Part shown: piece by piece, positions 16,541 through 24,456 of the stretch
Layout: each line of letters opens with the position of its first letter
Numbering within the stretch: the stretch's first letter is position 1
From: Streptomyces neyagawaensis
GTDB lineage: Bacteria; Actinomycetota; Actinomycetes; Streptomycetales; Streptomycetaceae
Length of the DNA: 48,088 bases
Direction: 5' to 3'
Assembly: GCF_023516595.1 (NCBI RefSeq)
Contig: NZ_JAMGBG010000087.1
Location: 1 to 48,088, forward strand
Translations under genes and position numbers: made by a program
The notes under the pieces: model-generated
Told to the model about the DNA's origin: nothing
What the model saw: the letters and a program-made list of their open reading frames with translations, nothing else
Database searches by the model: none

Positions 16541-16569
16541 ATTATCAAACCGCCTTCGCGGTTTCTAGA
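16541..16569 (-). promoter_or_regulatory. ARE-like operator of second TetR gene
   Basis: Perfect palindrome AAACCGC-CTTC-GCGGTTT at 16547-16564. The minus strand reads GATAAT (16546-16541) right after it, a fair -10. Binding there would block transcription of the TetR gene that follows. Confidence 0.6.
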
Positions 16570-16750
16570 TGGCCCCTGAAATGAGTCGACTATAGGTGCA
16601 CACCCCATGACGTTATGTACACGGAACAGGCCTCGCCCCGCACCGAATTCGTCACCTCTCCCCAGGAACCGTCGACAAGCCACACGTCGGCACACAGACC
16701 ACCAGTGCCCAGACAACACACACGACGGCGCGCACGCCTGGCACGACAAC
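16570..16750. other. intergenic stretch without a gene
   Basis: Between the second TetR promoter and the P450 terminator. It is less GC-rich than its neighbours and codes for nothing I can support. No further palindrome of note was seen. Confidence 0.4.
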
Positions 16751-16777
16751 GCCCCGCGGCCGAATCGGCCGCGGGGC
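16751..16777 (-). terminator. terminator after the P450 gene
   Basis: CCCCGCGGCCG-AAT-CGGCCGCGGGG, an 11-bp perfect stem with a three-base loop. It lies 44 bases past the P450 stop and is followed on the minus strand by GTTGTCGTG. Confidence 0.65.
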
Positions 16778-16820
16778 GGGTTCATCACTCTGCGTCAACA
16801 CCCCCGTGGGGTGCGGCGAT

Positions 16821-18050
16821 TCACTCGGGGCGGAGCACCACCGGGACGGAGGCGTAGCCGTTGATCAGGAAGCTCGGCACCGGTGCCAGCTCCTCGACGG
16901 GACGGGTGAGCCGCATGTCGGGGAACCGCTCGAAGAGGCCCGCGAGACCGATGGTGACCTCCATCCTGCCGAGCGCGGCACCGAGGCAGCGGTGCACCCC
17001 GTGGCCGTAGGCGAGCAGGTCGCGGTCGGTGCGCAGGACGTCGAAGTCCGCGGCGTCCTTCCCGTGCAGTTCGGGCTCCAGCCCGCCCGCCGCGAAGTTG
17101 ACGATGATGGCGTCGCCCTTCTTGATGGTGACACCGTCCAGGTCGATGTCCTCGACGGCGAAACGCATCGGCGAGTAGGCGCCGGGGGTGTGCGTGCGCG
17201 CCGCCTCGTCGACCGCGTCCTCCCAGGTGGCGCGGCCGGCGCGGATGCGGGCGAGCTGGTCGGGGTGGGTAAGCAGCGCGGCGACGGCGTTGGCGAGGAG
17301 CGTACGGGCGCTGTCCTGGCCGCCGGTGAGCACAAGGAAGAGGGTGCCGAGGAGTTCTTCCTCGCTGAGCCGGTTGCCGTCGTCGCGGGCCTCGATGAGC
17401 AGGGAGGTCAGGTCGTCGCCGGGCTCCGCGCGCTTGGCCGCCACGAGGGCGGACAGCAGGCCGAACGCCCGCATCCGGGCCGCCTCCATCTCTTCGGCGC
17501 TGACCGTGGTGCTGAACACCGTGTGCATCGCCGCGGACAGGGCATCGGTGTCGGCCCCCCGGGCGACCCCGAAGAGTTCGCAGATCACCCGCATCGGCAG
17601 CAGTTTGGCGTAGGTGTCCCGGAGGTCCACCTCCTGGCCGGCGGGCAGGGCCGCGAGGTCGTCCAGCAGCTCCGTGGTGAGCCGCTCCACCCGGGGCCTC
17701 ATGGCCTCGGTGCGCCGACCGGTGAAGGCGTGCGCCACCAGGCGGCGCAGCCGGGTGTGTTCGGGCCCGTAGGCGAACAGCATGTTCTTGTTGGCCACCC
17801 AGGGGTACAGCGGCCAGTCGGCCGTGATGCGCCCCTCGATGAAGTCCGGCCAGTGCTGCCGGGCGTCCTTGGACACCCGCGGGTCGGTCAGCAGCTTCTC
17901 GACGTTGCGCTGCCGCAGCACCGCCCAGGCGACGACCCCGCCCGGCAGCTCCACCTCGACCGCCGGTCCCCGCTCCCGCAGCATCGCGGATTCCCCGGGG
18001 AGGTCGGTCCCGGAGGCGTCGAGGGCGTACGGGCAGGCAGTTGCTTGCAT
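16821..18050 (-). CDS. cytochrome P450, cyp17-like (butenolide autoregulator biosynthesis)
   Basis: Soluble bacterial cytochrome P450 of 409 residues. Seen: I-helix region VLTGGQDSART, the K-helix ExxR as DEAAR, and the heme-thiolate motif YGHGVHRCLG with the axial Cys near residue 353 (Tyr replaces the usual first Phe). ATG at 18050 has GGAG eight bases upstream; frame upstream to 18233 runs into intergenic DNA. In S. avermitilis Cyp17 acts with the acyl-CoA oxidase Aco to make the butenolide avenolide, and a receptor gene lies between them. The same trio, in the same order, stands here. That context, not the P450 sequence alone, suggests a hydroxylation step in signal synthesis; tailoring of the NRPS product is the alternative. 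An ARE was not seen directly before this gene. Confidence 0.9.
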   Translation of the reverse strand: MQATACPYALDASGTDLPGESAMLRERGPAVEVELPGGVVAWAVLRQRNVEKLLTDPRVSKDARQHWPDFIEGRITADWPLYPWVANKNMLFAYGPEHTRLRRLVAHAFTGRRTEAMRPRVERLTTELLDDLAALPAGQEVDLRDTYAKLLPMRVICELFGVARGADTDALSAAMHTVFSTTVSAEEMEAARMRAFGLLSALVAAKRAEPGDDLTSLLIEARDDGNRLSEEELLGTLFLVLTGGQDSARTLLANAVAALLTHPDQLARIRAGRATWEDAVDEAARTHTPGAYSPMRFAVEDIDLDGVTIKKGDAIIVNFAAGGLEPELHGKDAADFDVLRTDRDLLAYGHGVHRCLGAALGRMEVTIGLAGLFERFPDMRLTRPVEELAPVPSFLINGYASVPVVLRPE

Positions 18051-18181
18051 CTGGTGCACTCCGTCCAGTCGGTTTCGGGCCGTCAGCGACCCTGTCCAGT
18101 GCGTGCGCACGGAAGGGACCGGGTCCCTTCTCCATCTCCCCCTTGATGGACCGGTGACGGACTGCCCGTGGGGCGGATGCC

Positions 18182-18280
18182 TCTCAGAGCTCCGAACAAA
18201 AGGGGAGCCCGGCTCGCGGCGTCTGGCACGCACGCTCGCCGCGAGCTGATCGGACTTCCCTTTTGTTCGGAGCTCTCAGA
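18182..18280. mobile_element. 85-bp palindromic, MITE-like element with 7-bp direct repeats
   Basis: The core (18189-18273) has terminal inverted repeats GCTCCGAACAAAAGGGGAG and GCTCCGAACAAAAGGGAAG, one mismatch in 19. Inside lies a second perfect stem GCTCGCGGCG/CGCCGCGAGC. TCTCAGA flanks the core directly on both sides (18182-18188 and 18274-18280), as a target duplication would. The right copy contains the stop codon of the receptor gene. No transposase is encoded. The same structure could act as a bidirectional terminator between the receptor and the P450 gene. Because TCTCAGA is itself nearly self-complementary, the direct repeats may merely extend the inverted repeats. Confidence 0.6.
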
Positions 18281-18953
18281 CCGACGCGGGTTGCCCCGCC
18301 TCGCGCAGTTTCAGGGCGGCCTCGTAGACCCTCTCCCCGCGGTCCGGCGAGAAGTCGAGCCGTACGAGCACGGCGGGGACCGCGATGGAGGTCATCAGAT
18401 GGCGATAGAGGTCCATCACCCGGTCCGTCATGTCCGCGTGCCCGGTCATGATCTTCGAGAGCATCTGCACCCCGGTGAAGGCGCCGACGAACATCCGCGC
18501 GACCGCGTCGACGTCGATGTGGGGCAGCACTTCCCCGCTTTGTTTCGCCTTCCCAAGGAGGTCTACGTTGTGATCGATCCAGCCCTGCATGGGGATCCTG
18601 CGATCCAGGCCGTCACCCGGCGCCACCTGGTCGACGGTGAGCCGGATACTGCCTCGGACCATCGGGTCCCCCTTCGCGAGCAGATACGCGAGCACCAGCG
18701 TCTCGTCGAGCCCCTGCTGCAGCACCAGGTCCTGGGGCGGCGCCGGGGGCACCGACGCGAGCTGGTTGGCGAGCACCGCCTGTGCCAACTCCTCCTTGGA
18801 GGAGAAGTGGAAGTACAGCGCACCCTTGGTCACCCCCGAGCGCTTGAGGATCTCGGAGATCGTGGCCGCGTCATACCCGACCTCGTCGAAAACCTCAGCC
18901 GCTGCGAGGAGAATCTTCTCCCGCGTCCTGATCGCTCGTTCCTGCTGCGCCAC
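18276..18953 (-). CDS. butyrolactone/butenolide receptor, AvaR1/ScbR-like
   Basis: TetR-family receptor of 225 residues that should repress target promoters until a small diffusible lactone binds. The HTH reads ISEILKRSGVTKGALYFHF, the form of true receptors such as ScbR, ArpA and AvaR1. The ligand domain keeps a Trp (MQGWIDHN, near residue 123) at the place of the conserved pocket Trp of CprB/ArpA. GTG at 18953 has GGAGG six bases upstream (another GTG at 18956 is too close to it). It sits between the P450 gene (same strand) and the divergent acyl-CoA oxidase, with ARE-like palindromes in the 438-base divergent region. The position matches avaR1 between cyp17 and aco. The C-terminus ends in the direct repeat of the palindromic element. 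Confidence 0.9.
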   Translation of the reverse strand: MAQQERAIRTREKILLAAAEVFDEVGYDAATISEILKRSGVTKGALYFHFSSKEELAQAVLANQLASVPPAPPQDLVLQQGLDETLVLAYLLAKGDPMVRGSIRLTVDQVAPGDGLDRRIPMQGWIDHNVDLLGKAKQSGEVLPHIDVDAVARMFVGAFTGVQMLSKIMTGHADMTDRVMDLYRHLMTSIAVPAVLVRLDFSPDRGERVYEAALKLREAGQPASV

Positions 18954-18984
18954 CACACACCTCCAAGCACCCCCCGACGAGCAC

Positions 18985-19010
18985 AAAAAAACCGTCAGGT
19001 TCGTATGCTA
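18985..19010 (-). promoter_or_regulatory. ARE-like operator before the receptor gene
   Basis: AAAAACCGTCAGGTTCGTATGC, an imperfect palindrome around ACCGTCAGGT about 32-57 bases before the receptor's start. On the minus strand TAGCAT (19010-19005) is a possible -10. It fits autorepression by the receptor. Confidence 0.55.
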
Positions 19011-19110
19011 GCACCGGTAACACTCCGTAGGCAGTGTGCGCGACAAGAGCGGTGGATCACCGGCAGACTCGATGGCCGTCACTCCCTCGAAACCGACCGG
19101 CGAAAGCAAC

Positions 19111-19136
19111 AATAAAACCGGCGGCCCGGTTTTTCA
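19111..19136. promoter_or_regulatory. palindromic site in the receptor/oxidase divergent region
   Basis: Perfect AAAACCGG-CGGC-CCGGTTTT at 19114-19133, with the same AAACCGG half-site as the other ARE-like sites. It lies midway between receptor and oxidase and could act on either. Confidence 0.5.
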
Positions 19137-19307
19137 ACCCCTCAACTTCGCCTCGTGCCAGATCCGCCGAACCTCCGCCTCCGGAGGTAAAAGGGCACGT
19201 CATAGGCGGAACTTCAGCTTCAGCTCGCCGACCCGGCGAACCCGACGCCGTCACGCTGCGTCTCACACCGTGGAACATGAAGAACCCGTAAACCAGCCAA
19301 GGTGGTC

Positions 19308-19336
19308 TTGAATAGAAACCGGTTGGTCCGTATCTT
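19308..19336 (+). promoter_or_regulatory. aco promoter with ARE between -35 and -10
   Basis: TTGAAT (19308-19313), a 17-base spacer and TATCTT (19331-19336) make a sound sigma-70-type promoter. The spacer itself carries the ARE-like palindrome AGAAACCGGTTGGTCCG, whose centre is AACCGGTT. A bound receptor would block RNA polymerase. The start codon follows 56 bases after the -10. Confidence 0.7.
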
Positions 19337-19391
19337 CTTGGCTTGCGTTCCCATCAACAGGGTTCCAAAACAGGGGGAAGAGGTCTTGACC

Positions 19392-21299
19392 ATGGCCTTG
19401 CTGACGTTCCACAAGAATGCCTCTGGTAGCAGAGACGCAGAAGAAACCGACCCCGTTGCCCAGTCGCCGGCCGCCACTGACCATTTCGGCCCGCACTCGC
19501 TCACCACCGCGGATCTGGCCCATCTCCTCTTCGACCGGCAGAACCGCGGCAGGGTGCACGAGCCCTGGCGCAAGCTGATCCGCACCGAGGCGTTCTCCCG
19601 CCGTCGTGATCTCGCTCCCCTCACCCGGACCGAGCTGTCCTACGACCGTCTCCAGCTGGTCAACGCGGCGGTCGACAACCCGGAGTCCCTCGCCTCGGAC
19701 CCGGCGCGCCTGGCCGCGCTGCACGAGTGGACAGGGTTCGTCGACAGCGGGCTGTGCACCTTGTCGAGCATTCACTACAACTTGTTCCTGGGCAGCATCC
19801 TCGACCACGACGGCTATGGGCGGAACCTGTCCGACTTCACGACGCTGCGCCGCACGGGCACGTTCCTCTGCACGGAGCTGGCCCATGGCAACGATGCCGC
19901 CGCCCTGGAGACCACGGCGACCTTCGATCCGTCGACCGGCGGTTTCGTCCTGCACACCCCCACTCCCGGCGCCCGGAAGTTCATGCCGAACACCAGCCTG
20001 ATCGGCGGCCCCAAGAGCGCGGTGGTCGCCGCCAGGTTGATCGTCGGCGGCGAGGACCGGGGTGTCTTCCTCTTCCTCACCCCGCTGAGCGACGAGAAGG
20101 GCCACCTCCCGGGTGTCGAGGTGCGGGCGCTCCCGGAGCGGGCGGGCAGCCCGGTGGACCACTGCCTCACCTCGTTCGACCAGGTGCGGCTGGACCGGGC
20201 GGCACTCCTGGAGGCCGAGCACGGCCAACTGGCCCCGGACGGCACCCTCGACAGCAATGTGGGCAACCGGCGCAAGCGGTTCCTGCGTTCGATCGGCCGG
20301 GTCACCACGGGGAAGCTGTGCATGAGCGCCGCGGCCGTCGGCGCCTCCCGCACCGCACTGGCCATCGCGGTCCGGCACGCCCACCTGCGTCACATCAGCG
20401 GCCCGCGGGCGGGCGAGCGCATCCCGCTGGTCGCCCACCGCAGCCACCACGGGCGCCTGCTGAACGCGCTCGCCCAGACCTACGCCATGACGTTCCTGCA
20501 CCGCGAGGCCGTGACCCGGTGGACCGAGCACACCGCCGCGGACCGGGACGACGCGGAACGTCTGGTGGCCGTCGCCAAGGGCTGGATCACCTGGCAGGCC
20601 CGTGACGTGATGACCGAGTGCCGGGAACGCTGCGGAGCGCAGGGCCTGTTCGCGGTCAACGCCCTGGCCGGCCTGCAGGCGGACAACGAGGGCACCATCA
20701 CCGCGGAGGGCGACAACCTGGTGATCTGGGTGAAGGCCGCCGCGGAGATGGTCCTCGGGCACCGCACCGACACGGCCGAGAAGACCGAGACCCCCGCCAC
20801 GGACGGCGACCTCGATGACGTGGACTTCCTGCGCGGCCTGCTCGCCGCCGCCGAGTCGCTGTGGCGGGCACGCGCCCGCGTCGCCCTGCGCGAGGGCCCG
20901 TCCGGCAACCCGGTCGCGCGTTGGAACGGCGCCAGCGAGGCCGCGCTCACCATGGTCGCGGCGCACGCCGAGACCCGGGCCGCCGACGCCCTGCGCACGG
21001 CGGCCGAGCATGCCGCGGACCCCACCGCCCGCTTCCTCCTGGACGGCCTGTGCCGGCTGTTCCTGCTGCGCCGGATCCGCCAGCACACCGGTGACCTGCT
21101 GGCCGAGGGGCATCTGGCCGTACGGCACGTGCGTGAGCTCCCACAGGCCGTCGACGCCGTCATCGCCGCCCTGGCGCCGCACATGACGACTCTGGTCGAG
21201 GCGTTCGACATCCCCGACGAGGTCCTGTCGGCCATCCCCCTCGCGAACGGCTCCTCGATCGTCGACGACGCCGCGCCACTGCCGGCCCTCGCGGGCTGA
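19392..21299 (+). CDS. aco: acyl-CoA oxidase, Aco-like (butenolide autoregulator biosynthesis)
   Basis: Flavin-dependent acyl-CoA oxidase-type protein of 635 residues. The layout matches the plant/peroxisomal ACOX fold: an N-terminal helical part (WRKLIRTEAFSRR), a central strand domain with FLCTELAHGNDAAALET, GARKFMPNTSLIGG and TSFDQVRLDR, and a C-terminal helical half (RVTTGKLCMSAAAVGASRTA, ERCGAQGLFAVNAL). ATG at 19392 has GAAGAGG eight bases before it; an upstream in-frame start at 19302 would lie inside the promoter. In S. avermitilis Aco is essential for avenolide, and this gene is divergent from an AvaR1-like receptor and near a Cyp17-like P450, so a butenolide signal is the likely product. 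No afsA-type butyrolactone synthase is in the window. The gene ends convergent with gtrA. Confidence 0.88.
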   Translation: MALLTFHKNASGSRDAEETDPVAQSPAATDHFGPHSLTTADLAHLLFDRQNRGRVHEPWRKLIRTEAFSRRRDLAPLTRTELSYDRLQLVNAAVDNPESLASDPARLAALHEWTGFVDSGLCTLSSIHYNLFLGSILDHDGYGRNLSDFTTLRRTGTFLCTELAHGNDAAALETTATFDPSTGGFVLHTPTPGARKFMPNTSLIGGPKSAVVAARLIVGGEDRGVFLFLTPLSDEKGHLPGVEVRALPERAGSPVDHCLTSFDQVRLDRAALLEAEHGQLAPDGTLDSNVGNRRKRFLRSIGRVTTGKLCMSAAAVGASRTALAIAVRHAHLRHISGPRAGERIPLVAHRSHHGRLLNALAQTYAMTFLHREAVTRWTEHTAADRDDAERLVAVAKGWITWQARDVMTECRERCGAQGLFAVNALAGLQADNEGTITAEGDNLVIWVKAAAEMVLGHRTDTAEKTETPATDGDLDDVDFLRGLLAAAESLWRARARVALREGPSGNPVARWNGASEAALTMVAAHAETRAADALRTAAEHAADPTARFLLDGLCRLFLLRRIRQHTGDLLAEGHLAVRHVRELPQAVDAVIAALAPHMTTLVEAFDIPDEVLSAIPLANGSSIVDDAAPLPALAG

Positions 21300-21347
21300 C
21301 AGGCCGAGGCAAGGCCCCCCAGCTCACGGAGATCACCCCGTCGACCG

Positions 21348-22025
21348 TCACTGAGCCGTGCACGGCGACCACGAACCGACCGTGGTCCAGCGACCGTACG
21401 CACCCGGAACGGTCTGGGGACGCACCCACTCCTGCCAGTTGTCCGGCAGGGAGGAGAGGACCGCGGGGCGGATCCAAGCGGACCAGTCGGTCCACCCGTA
21501 CGACAGCGAGGTGACGGCGGGGCGCGGGCGGCGGATCGGGTGCCCGGCGCCCCGGGCCACCACGGGGAGCCGGCCGCCCGTCGCCGCGGCCGGCTTCCCC
21601 GCGGCGAACACGACGACGCGGAGCACCACGAACCGCCCGACCCCGGCCAGCGCGCTCGCGCTCAGGTAGACGGCCTGCTCGACGAGGAGACCGGGGGCGG
21701 AGTGCACGAGGTGCAGGACGGCCATGGCCGCGCAGGTCACGCCGTACGCGGCGGCCGCCGACCCGGCCGACTGGAGGTGCTCCCGCCGTCCGGCCCGGCG
21801 CCCGGCGCCGAAGGTGAAGCGGGCGTGCAGCTCGGTGGCCAGGACGGTCGACACGACCGTGACGACCGCGTTCGCGACGGCCCACGGCAGCAGCGCGGCC
21901 AGCAGCGCGACGGCCCCGCTGGACAGGACGCCGACTCCACCGCCGCACGCGACGAACCGCACGAACGAGGAGAACGGCCGGGAGGACTCGGGGAGTTGGC
22001 GCGTCATGTGCTCCGTCTGCTCCAT
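21348..22025 (-). CDS. GtrA-like membrane protein
   Basis: Protein of 225 residues whose first about 140 residues hold four hydrophobic segments in the pattern of the GtrA family (FVRFVACGGGVGVL ... ANAVVTVVSTVLATELHARFTFG ... AAAYGVTCAAMAVLHLV ... LSASALAGVGRFVVLRVVVF). GtrA-like proteins help move lipid-linked sugars across the membrane. A polar tail of about 85 residues (SYGWTDWSAWIRP...) is longer than the usual family length of 120-150. ATG at 22025 has GGAAGG six bases upstream. The substrate cannot be told from context. Confidence 0.8.
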   Translation of the reverse strand: MEQTEHMTRQLPESSRPFSSFVRFVACGGGVGVLSSGAVALLAALLPWAVANAVVTVVSTVLATELHARFTFGAGRRAGRREHLQSAGSAAAAYGVTCAAMAVLHLVHSAPGLLVEQAVYLSASALAGVGRFVVLRVVVFAAGKPAAATGGRLPVVARGAGHPIRRPRPAVTSLSYGWTDWSAWIRPAVLSSLPDNWQEWVRPQTVPGAYGRWTTVGSWSPCTAQ

Positions 22026-22214
22026 CACGAACCTTCCGTCCCCTCATGGCGGCCCACCGCGTACGTACGGCGTGCGTCGTTAAGAACAGCGTACGTTGAC
22101 GCGCACACTGTTCGCAAGGGGGTACGGTGTGCCGCAGGCGGTCGCTCTGCCCGCCTGCGGACACATGACAACCGGGTTCACTAAAAGGAGACTTGAACCA
22201 GGAGCCTTGAACTC

Positions 22215-22505
22215 CTACTCCAGGCACTGCTCGTAGCAGTGACCTTGGTGCCACTGGCAACAGGCATGGTGGGAGGAGCGCACTTCGTCGTCGTCCCGGT
22301 CGTAGAACTCGGTGATGATCCGGCCGTCCTCGACCCGCGACAGCGCCACCTGCTTGCTGAAGTCGATCTTCAGCACATCGAGTTCACGCCTCAGGCAGCG
22401 CATCGCGTACCTGCGGGCGGCTTCGGGATGCCGGGCGAAGACCTTGTCGATCTCGTCGAAGAACTCCGGGTCGCGCTCGGGTCCACAGGCAGGCTTGGTC
22501 TTCAT
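22215..22505 (-). CDS. small Cys/His-tailed protein of unknown function
   Basis: Protein of 96 residues. A helical, charged body (FFDEIDKVFARHPEAARRY) is followed by a C-terminal tail with a dense Cys/His cluster, HHACCQWHQGHCYEQCLE, suited to metal binding. I do not recognise the family. ATG at 22505 with GGAGG five bases upstream. It follows another small Cys-rich gene on the same strand after a 30-base gap, so the two form an operon. Confidence 0.65.
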   Translation of the reverse strand: MKTKPACGPERDPEFFDEIDKVFARHPEAARRYAMRCLRRELDVLKIDFSKQVALSRVEDGRIITEFYDRDDDEVRSSHHACCQWHQGHCYEQCLE

Positions 22506-22535
22506 GGCCACCTCCGTACCGGCGATTGCCCGCGT

Positions 22536-22805
22536 TCAGATGGGCAGGTCGTGGTCGATCAGGAAATGCCGGCAGCTGGCCCGCTTGCATTTGCCCTGGG
22601 GGCCGCCGGCCTGGAAGTCGGGGCACGGGCACGACAGACACCGAATGGCGTCCTCGGATCCGGGGCCGGGATCCCACCCGCTGCCCCTCAGGCGCGCTCG
22701 CGCGGCTTCCCGGACGTCACGCAACTGGTCGTCGAACTTGCGGAAGTCGGCCTCGTTCTCCGCGAAGGCCTTCTTCTGGGCCTCTGTCAGGTCGTACTGC
22801 TCCAC
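22536..22805 (-). CDS. small Cys-rich protein of unknown function
   Basis: Protein of 89 residues, GTG start with GGGAGGG upstream. A helical, acidic N-terminal half (TEAQKKAFAENEADFRKFDDQ) precedes a Cys/His module, CLSCPCPDFQ ... GKCKRASCRHFLIDH, that could bind zinc or another metal. Family not recognised. It pairs with the Cys/His-tailed gene just downstream. About 100 bases separate it from the RsbW-like gene, which may lead the same transcript. Confidence 0.65.
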   Translation of the reverse strand: MEQYDLTEAQKKAFAENEADFRKFDDQLRDVREAARARLRGSGWDPGPGSEDAIRCLSCPCPDFQAGGPQGKCKRASCRHFLIDHDLPI

Positions 22806-22904
22806 GTTGCCCTCCCAAGGTGGATGGCGGCGAGGAAGCTTTCGCCTCTCCCCCCACGATGACCCGGTGGCCCGCCGCCCGCACGTCGACCGGCCCGAGC
22901 GCCC

Positions 22905-23372
22905 TCACGCGACCTCCCCACCCACCTCGAACCGCATCGGCTTGCCCCCGCCCCGCCCGAGGTTCCCGCCCTCCAACGGCCAGCACCTCCGCCGGTCCGC
23001 GCACTGCCGGACGAGGAAGAGACCCCGCCCACGCTCGACATCCGACACCGGCGGCGAGGGCACGCAGGGGCCGTCGCCCACCTCGCCGAGCGAGGGCTCC
23101 ACGTACGGGCTCCCGTCCCACACGAGGACGCGCAGTCGACCACCGTGCAGGGCGACCAGCCGCACCGAGGAGGGCCCCTTCGTGTGCCGGTACGCGTTGC
23201 AGACAAGCTCCGAGGTCAACAGCTCGGTGAGGTCCAGAAGTTCGCCACGACCATGGCTGGTGAGGATCGCCCGCACGGTCACCCGAGCGATCCGGGCGGC
23301 TCTGGGCGCCGCCCACCCCACCGGCGCTCTCCTCCTCCACGAGAGCGACGCGCCCGGCCCCGTGCTCGCCAC
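22905..23372 (-). CDS. RsbW-like ATP-binding regulatory protein
   Basis: Single-domain GHKL ATPase of about 155 residues, of the anti-sigma/serine-kinase type very numerous in Streptomyces. Seen: TELLTSELVCNAYRHTKG (the N box with Asn), LVWDGSPYVEP (G1-like Asp) and ERGRGLFLVRQCADR (G2-like). The start is uncertain: GTG at 23372 lacks a good ribosome site, and the first about 35 residues look weakly conserved. No sigma factor or phosphatase partner is next to it. Confidence 0.75.
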   Translation of the reverse strand: MASTGPGASLSWRRRAPVGWAAPRAARIARVTVRAILTSHGRGELLDLTELLTSELVCNAYRHTKGPSSVRLVALHGGRLRVLVWDGSPYVEPSLGEVGDGPCVPSPPVSDVERGRGLFLVRQCADRRRCWPLEGGNLGRGGGKPMRFEVGGEVA

Positions 23373-23426
23373 GAGCCCGGGGCCGTTCAGTCACCTCGTA
23401 CGTGCGCTCAAAGCGGAGCGTGGCCG

Positions 23427-24266
23427 TCAGCCCGACGCCTCCCCCACGTAGCTCAGCTTGTCCGTGCCGCCGCCGTCCTCCCAGGTGATGACGACGTCGT
23501 TGCCGGAACGGCGGACCGTGGCGAAGGTGATGTCCTTGTCGTCCACGTCCTCCGAGGCCATCGGCCGCAGCGCCATGCGGAAGTTGTTCTCGTCGCGGTA
23601 CTTGCCGACTCCCGTCAGGATGCCCTTGCCGCCGACCATGTCGATGTAGGACAGCGGGTGCTGGCCCTGGAGGTCGCCGGAGGACTGCTCCTTGCCGATC
23701 GTCAGGGTGCGCGCCTCATCGTCCTGCCACTGGCCCTCGACACCCGTGCGGGGCGCCGTGGACGCGTCGCCGCCGGCGTCGGTGTCCTCGGGGGTCGGGG
23801 TGTACTCCTCGGTGGGCTCGGAGGTGGGCGTCTTCGACTCGTCGGCCCGCGCCGACACGCTCTGCCGGGGCTTGGCCGTGGTGTCGTCGCCGTCGTCGGA
23901 GGTGAGCAGGAAGATCCCGCCGCCGATCACCGCGAGGGCGGCCACCGCGGCGACCACGATGAGCGCGATCTTGCCGCCGTTGCCCCCGGAGGGCGGGGGC
24001 GGGGGGTAGCCGCCGTACTGCTGACCGTAGTTCGGTGCGCCGGGCGCTCCGGGGGCGCCCGGCATGCCCGGCGCGCCGTAGGGCGGCTGACCGGCGCCGT
24101 ACGGCTGCTGCGGGGCCGTCGTGTAGGGGTTCGGCGGGGGGCCGGGCTGACCGAGAGCCTGACCGGACGCCCCCTGCGGGGGCCCGTACGGCCCCGGGTA
24201 CGGCGGTTGCTGCGGCTGCTGGGCCCCGTAACCGTCGTACGGCGGCCGGCCGGGAGGCTGAGTCAT
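23427..24266 (-). CDS. membrane protein with Pro/Gly/Tyr-rich cytoplasmic head
   Basis: Protein of 279 residues. The first about 95 are Pro/Gly/Gln/Tyr-rich and disordered, typical of Streptomyces membrane proteins. One transmembrane helix follows (KIALIVVAAVAALAVIGGG), then a Thr/Glu-rich linker and an outside domain of about 120 residues (EGQWQDDEARTLTIG ... VVITWEDGGG) that I do not recognise. ATG at 24266; a GGAG lies rather far upstream. Single gene in its own transcription unit. Confidence 0.8.
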   Translation of the reverse strand: MTQPPGRPPYDGYGAQQPQQPPYPGPYGPPQGASGQALGQPGPPPNPYTTAPQQPYGAGQPPYGAPGMPGAPGAPGAPNYGQQYGGYPPPPPSGGNGGKIALIVVAAVAALAVIGGGIFLLTSDDGDDTTAKPRQSVSARADESKTPTSEPTEEYTPTPEDTDAGGDASTAPRTGVEGQWQDDEARTLTIGKEQSSGDLQGQHPLSYIDMVGGKGILTGVGKYRDENNFRMALRPMASEDVDDKDITFATVRRSGNDVVITWEDGGGTDKLSYVGEASG

Positions 24267-24456
24267 CGGCGGGTGTCACTCCTCGGGTCGCTTCGGCGAG
24301 GCAAGGAACGCCTGCCTCCAGCGAGCCCAACATCCATCACCAGCTCAGTCGTACGCAAGTGCGTATCCCGGTTGGTTACGGGGTCAATACATGGGAGGAC
24401 GGGGGACGGCGGAGCGACGGGGCGGCGACACCAACGACACCGCCCCCAGGGGCCGG

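Noticed and set aside
14824..18953. Butyrolactone synthase (afsA/scbA) expected beside the receptors
   Set aside because: No frame in the block shows an AfsA repeat; the P450 and acyl-CoA oxidase point to a butenolide route instead.
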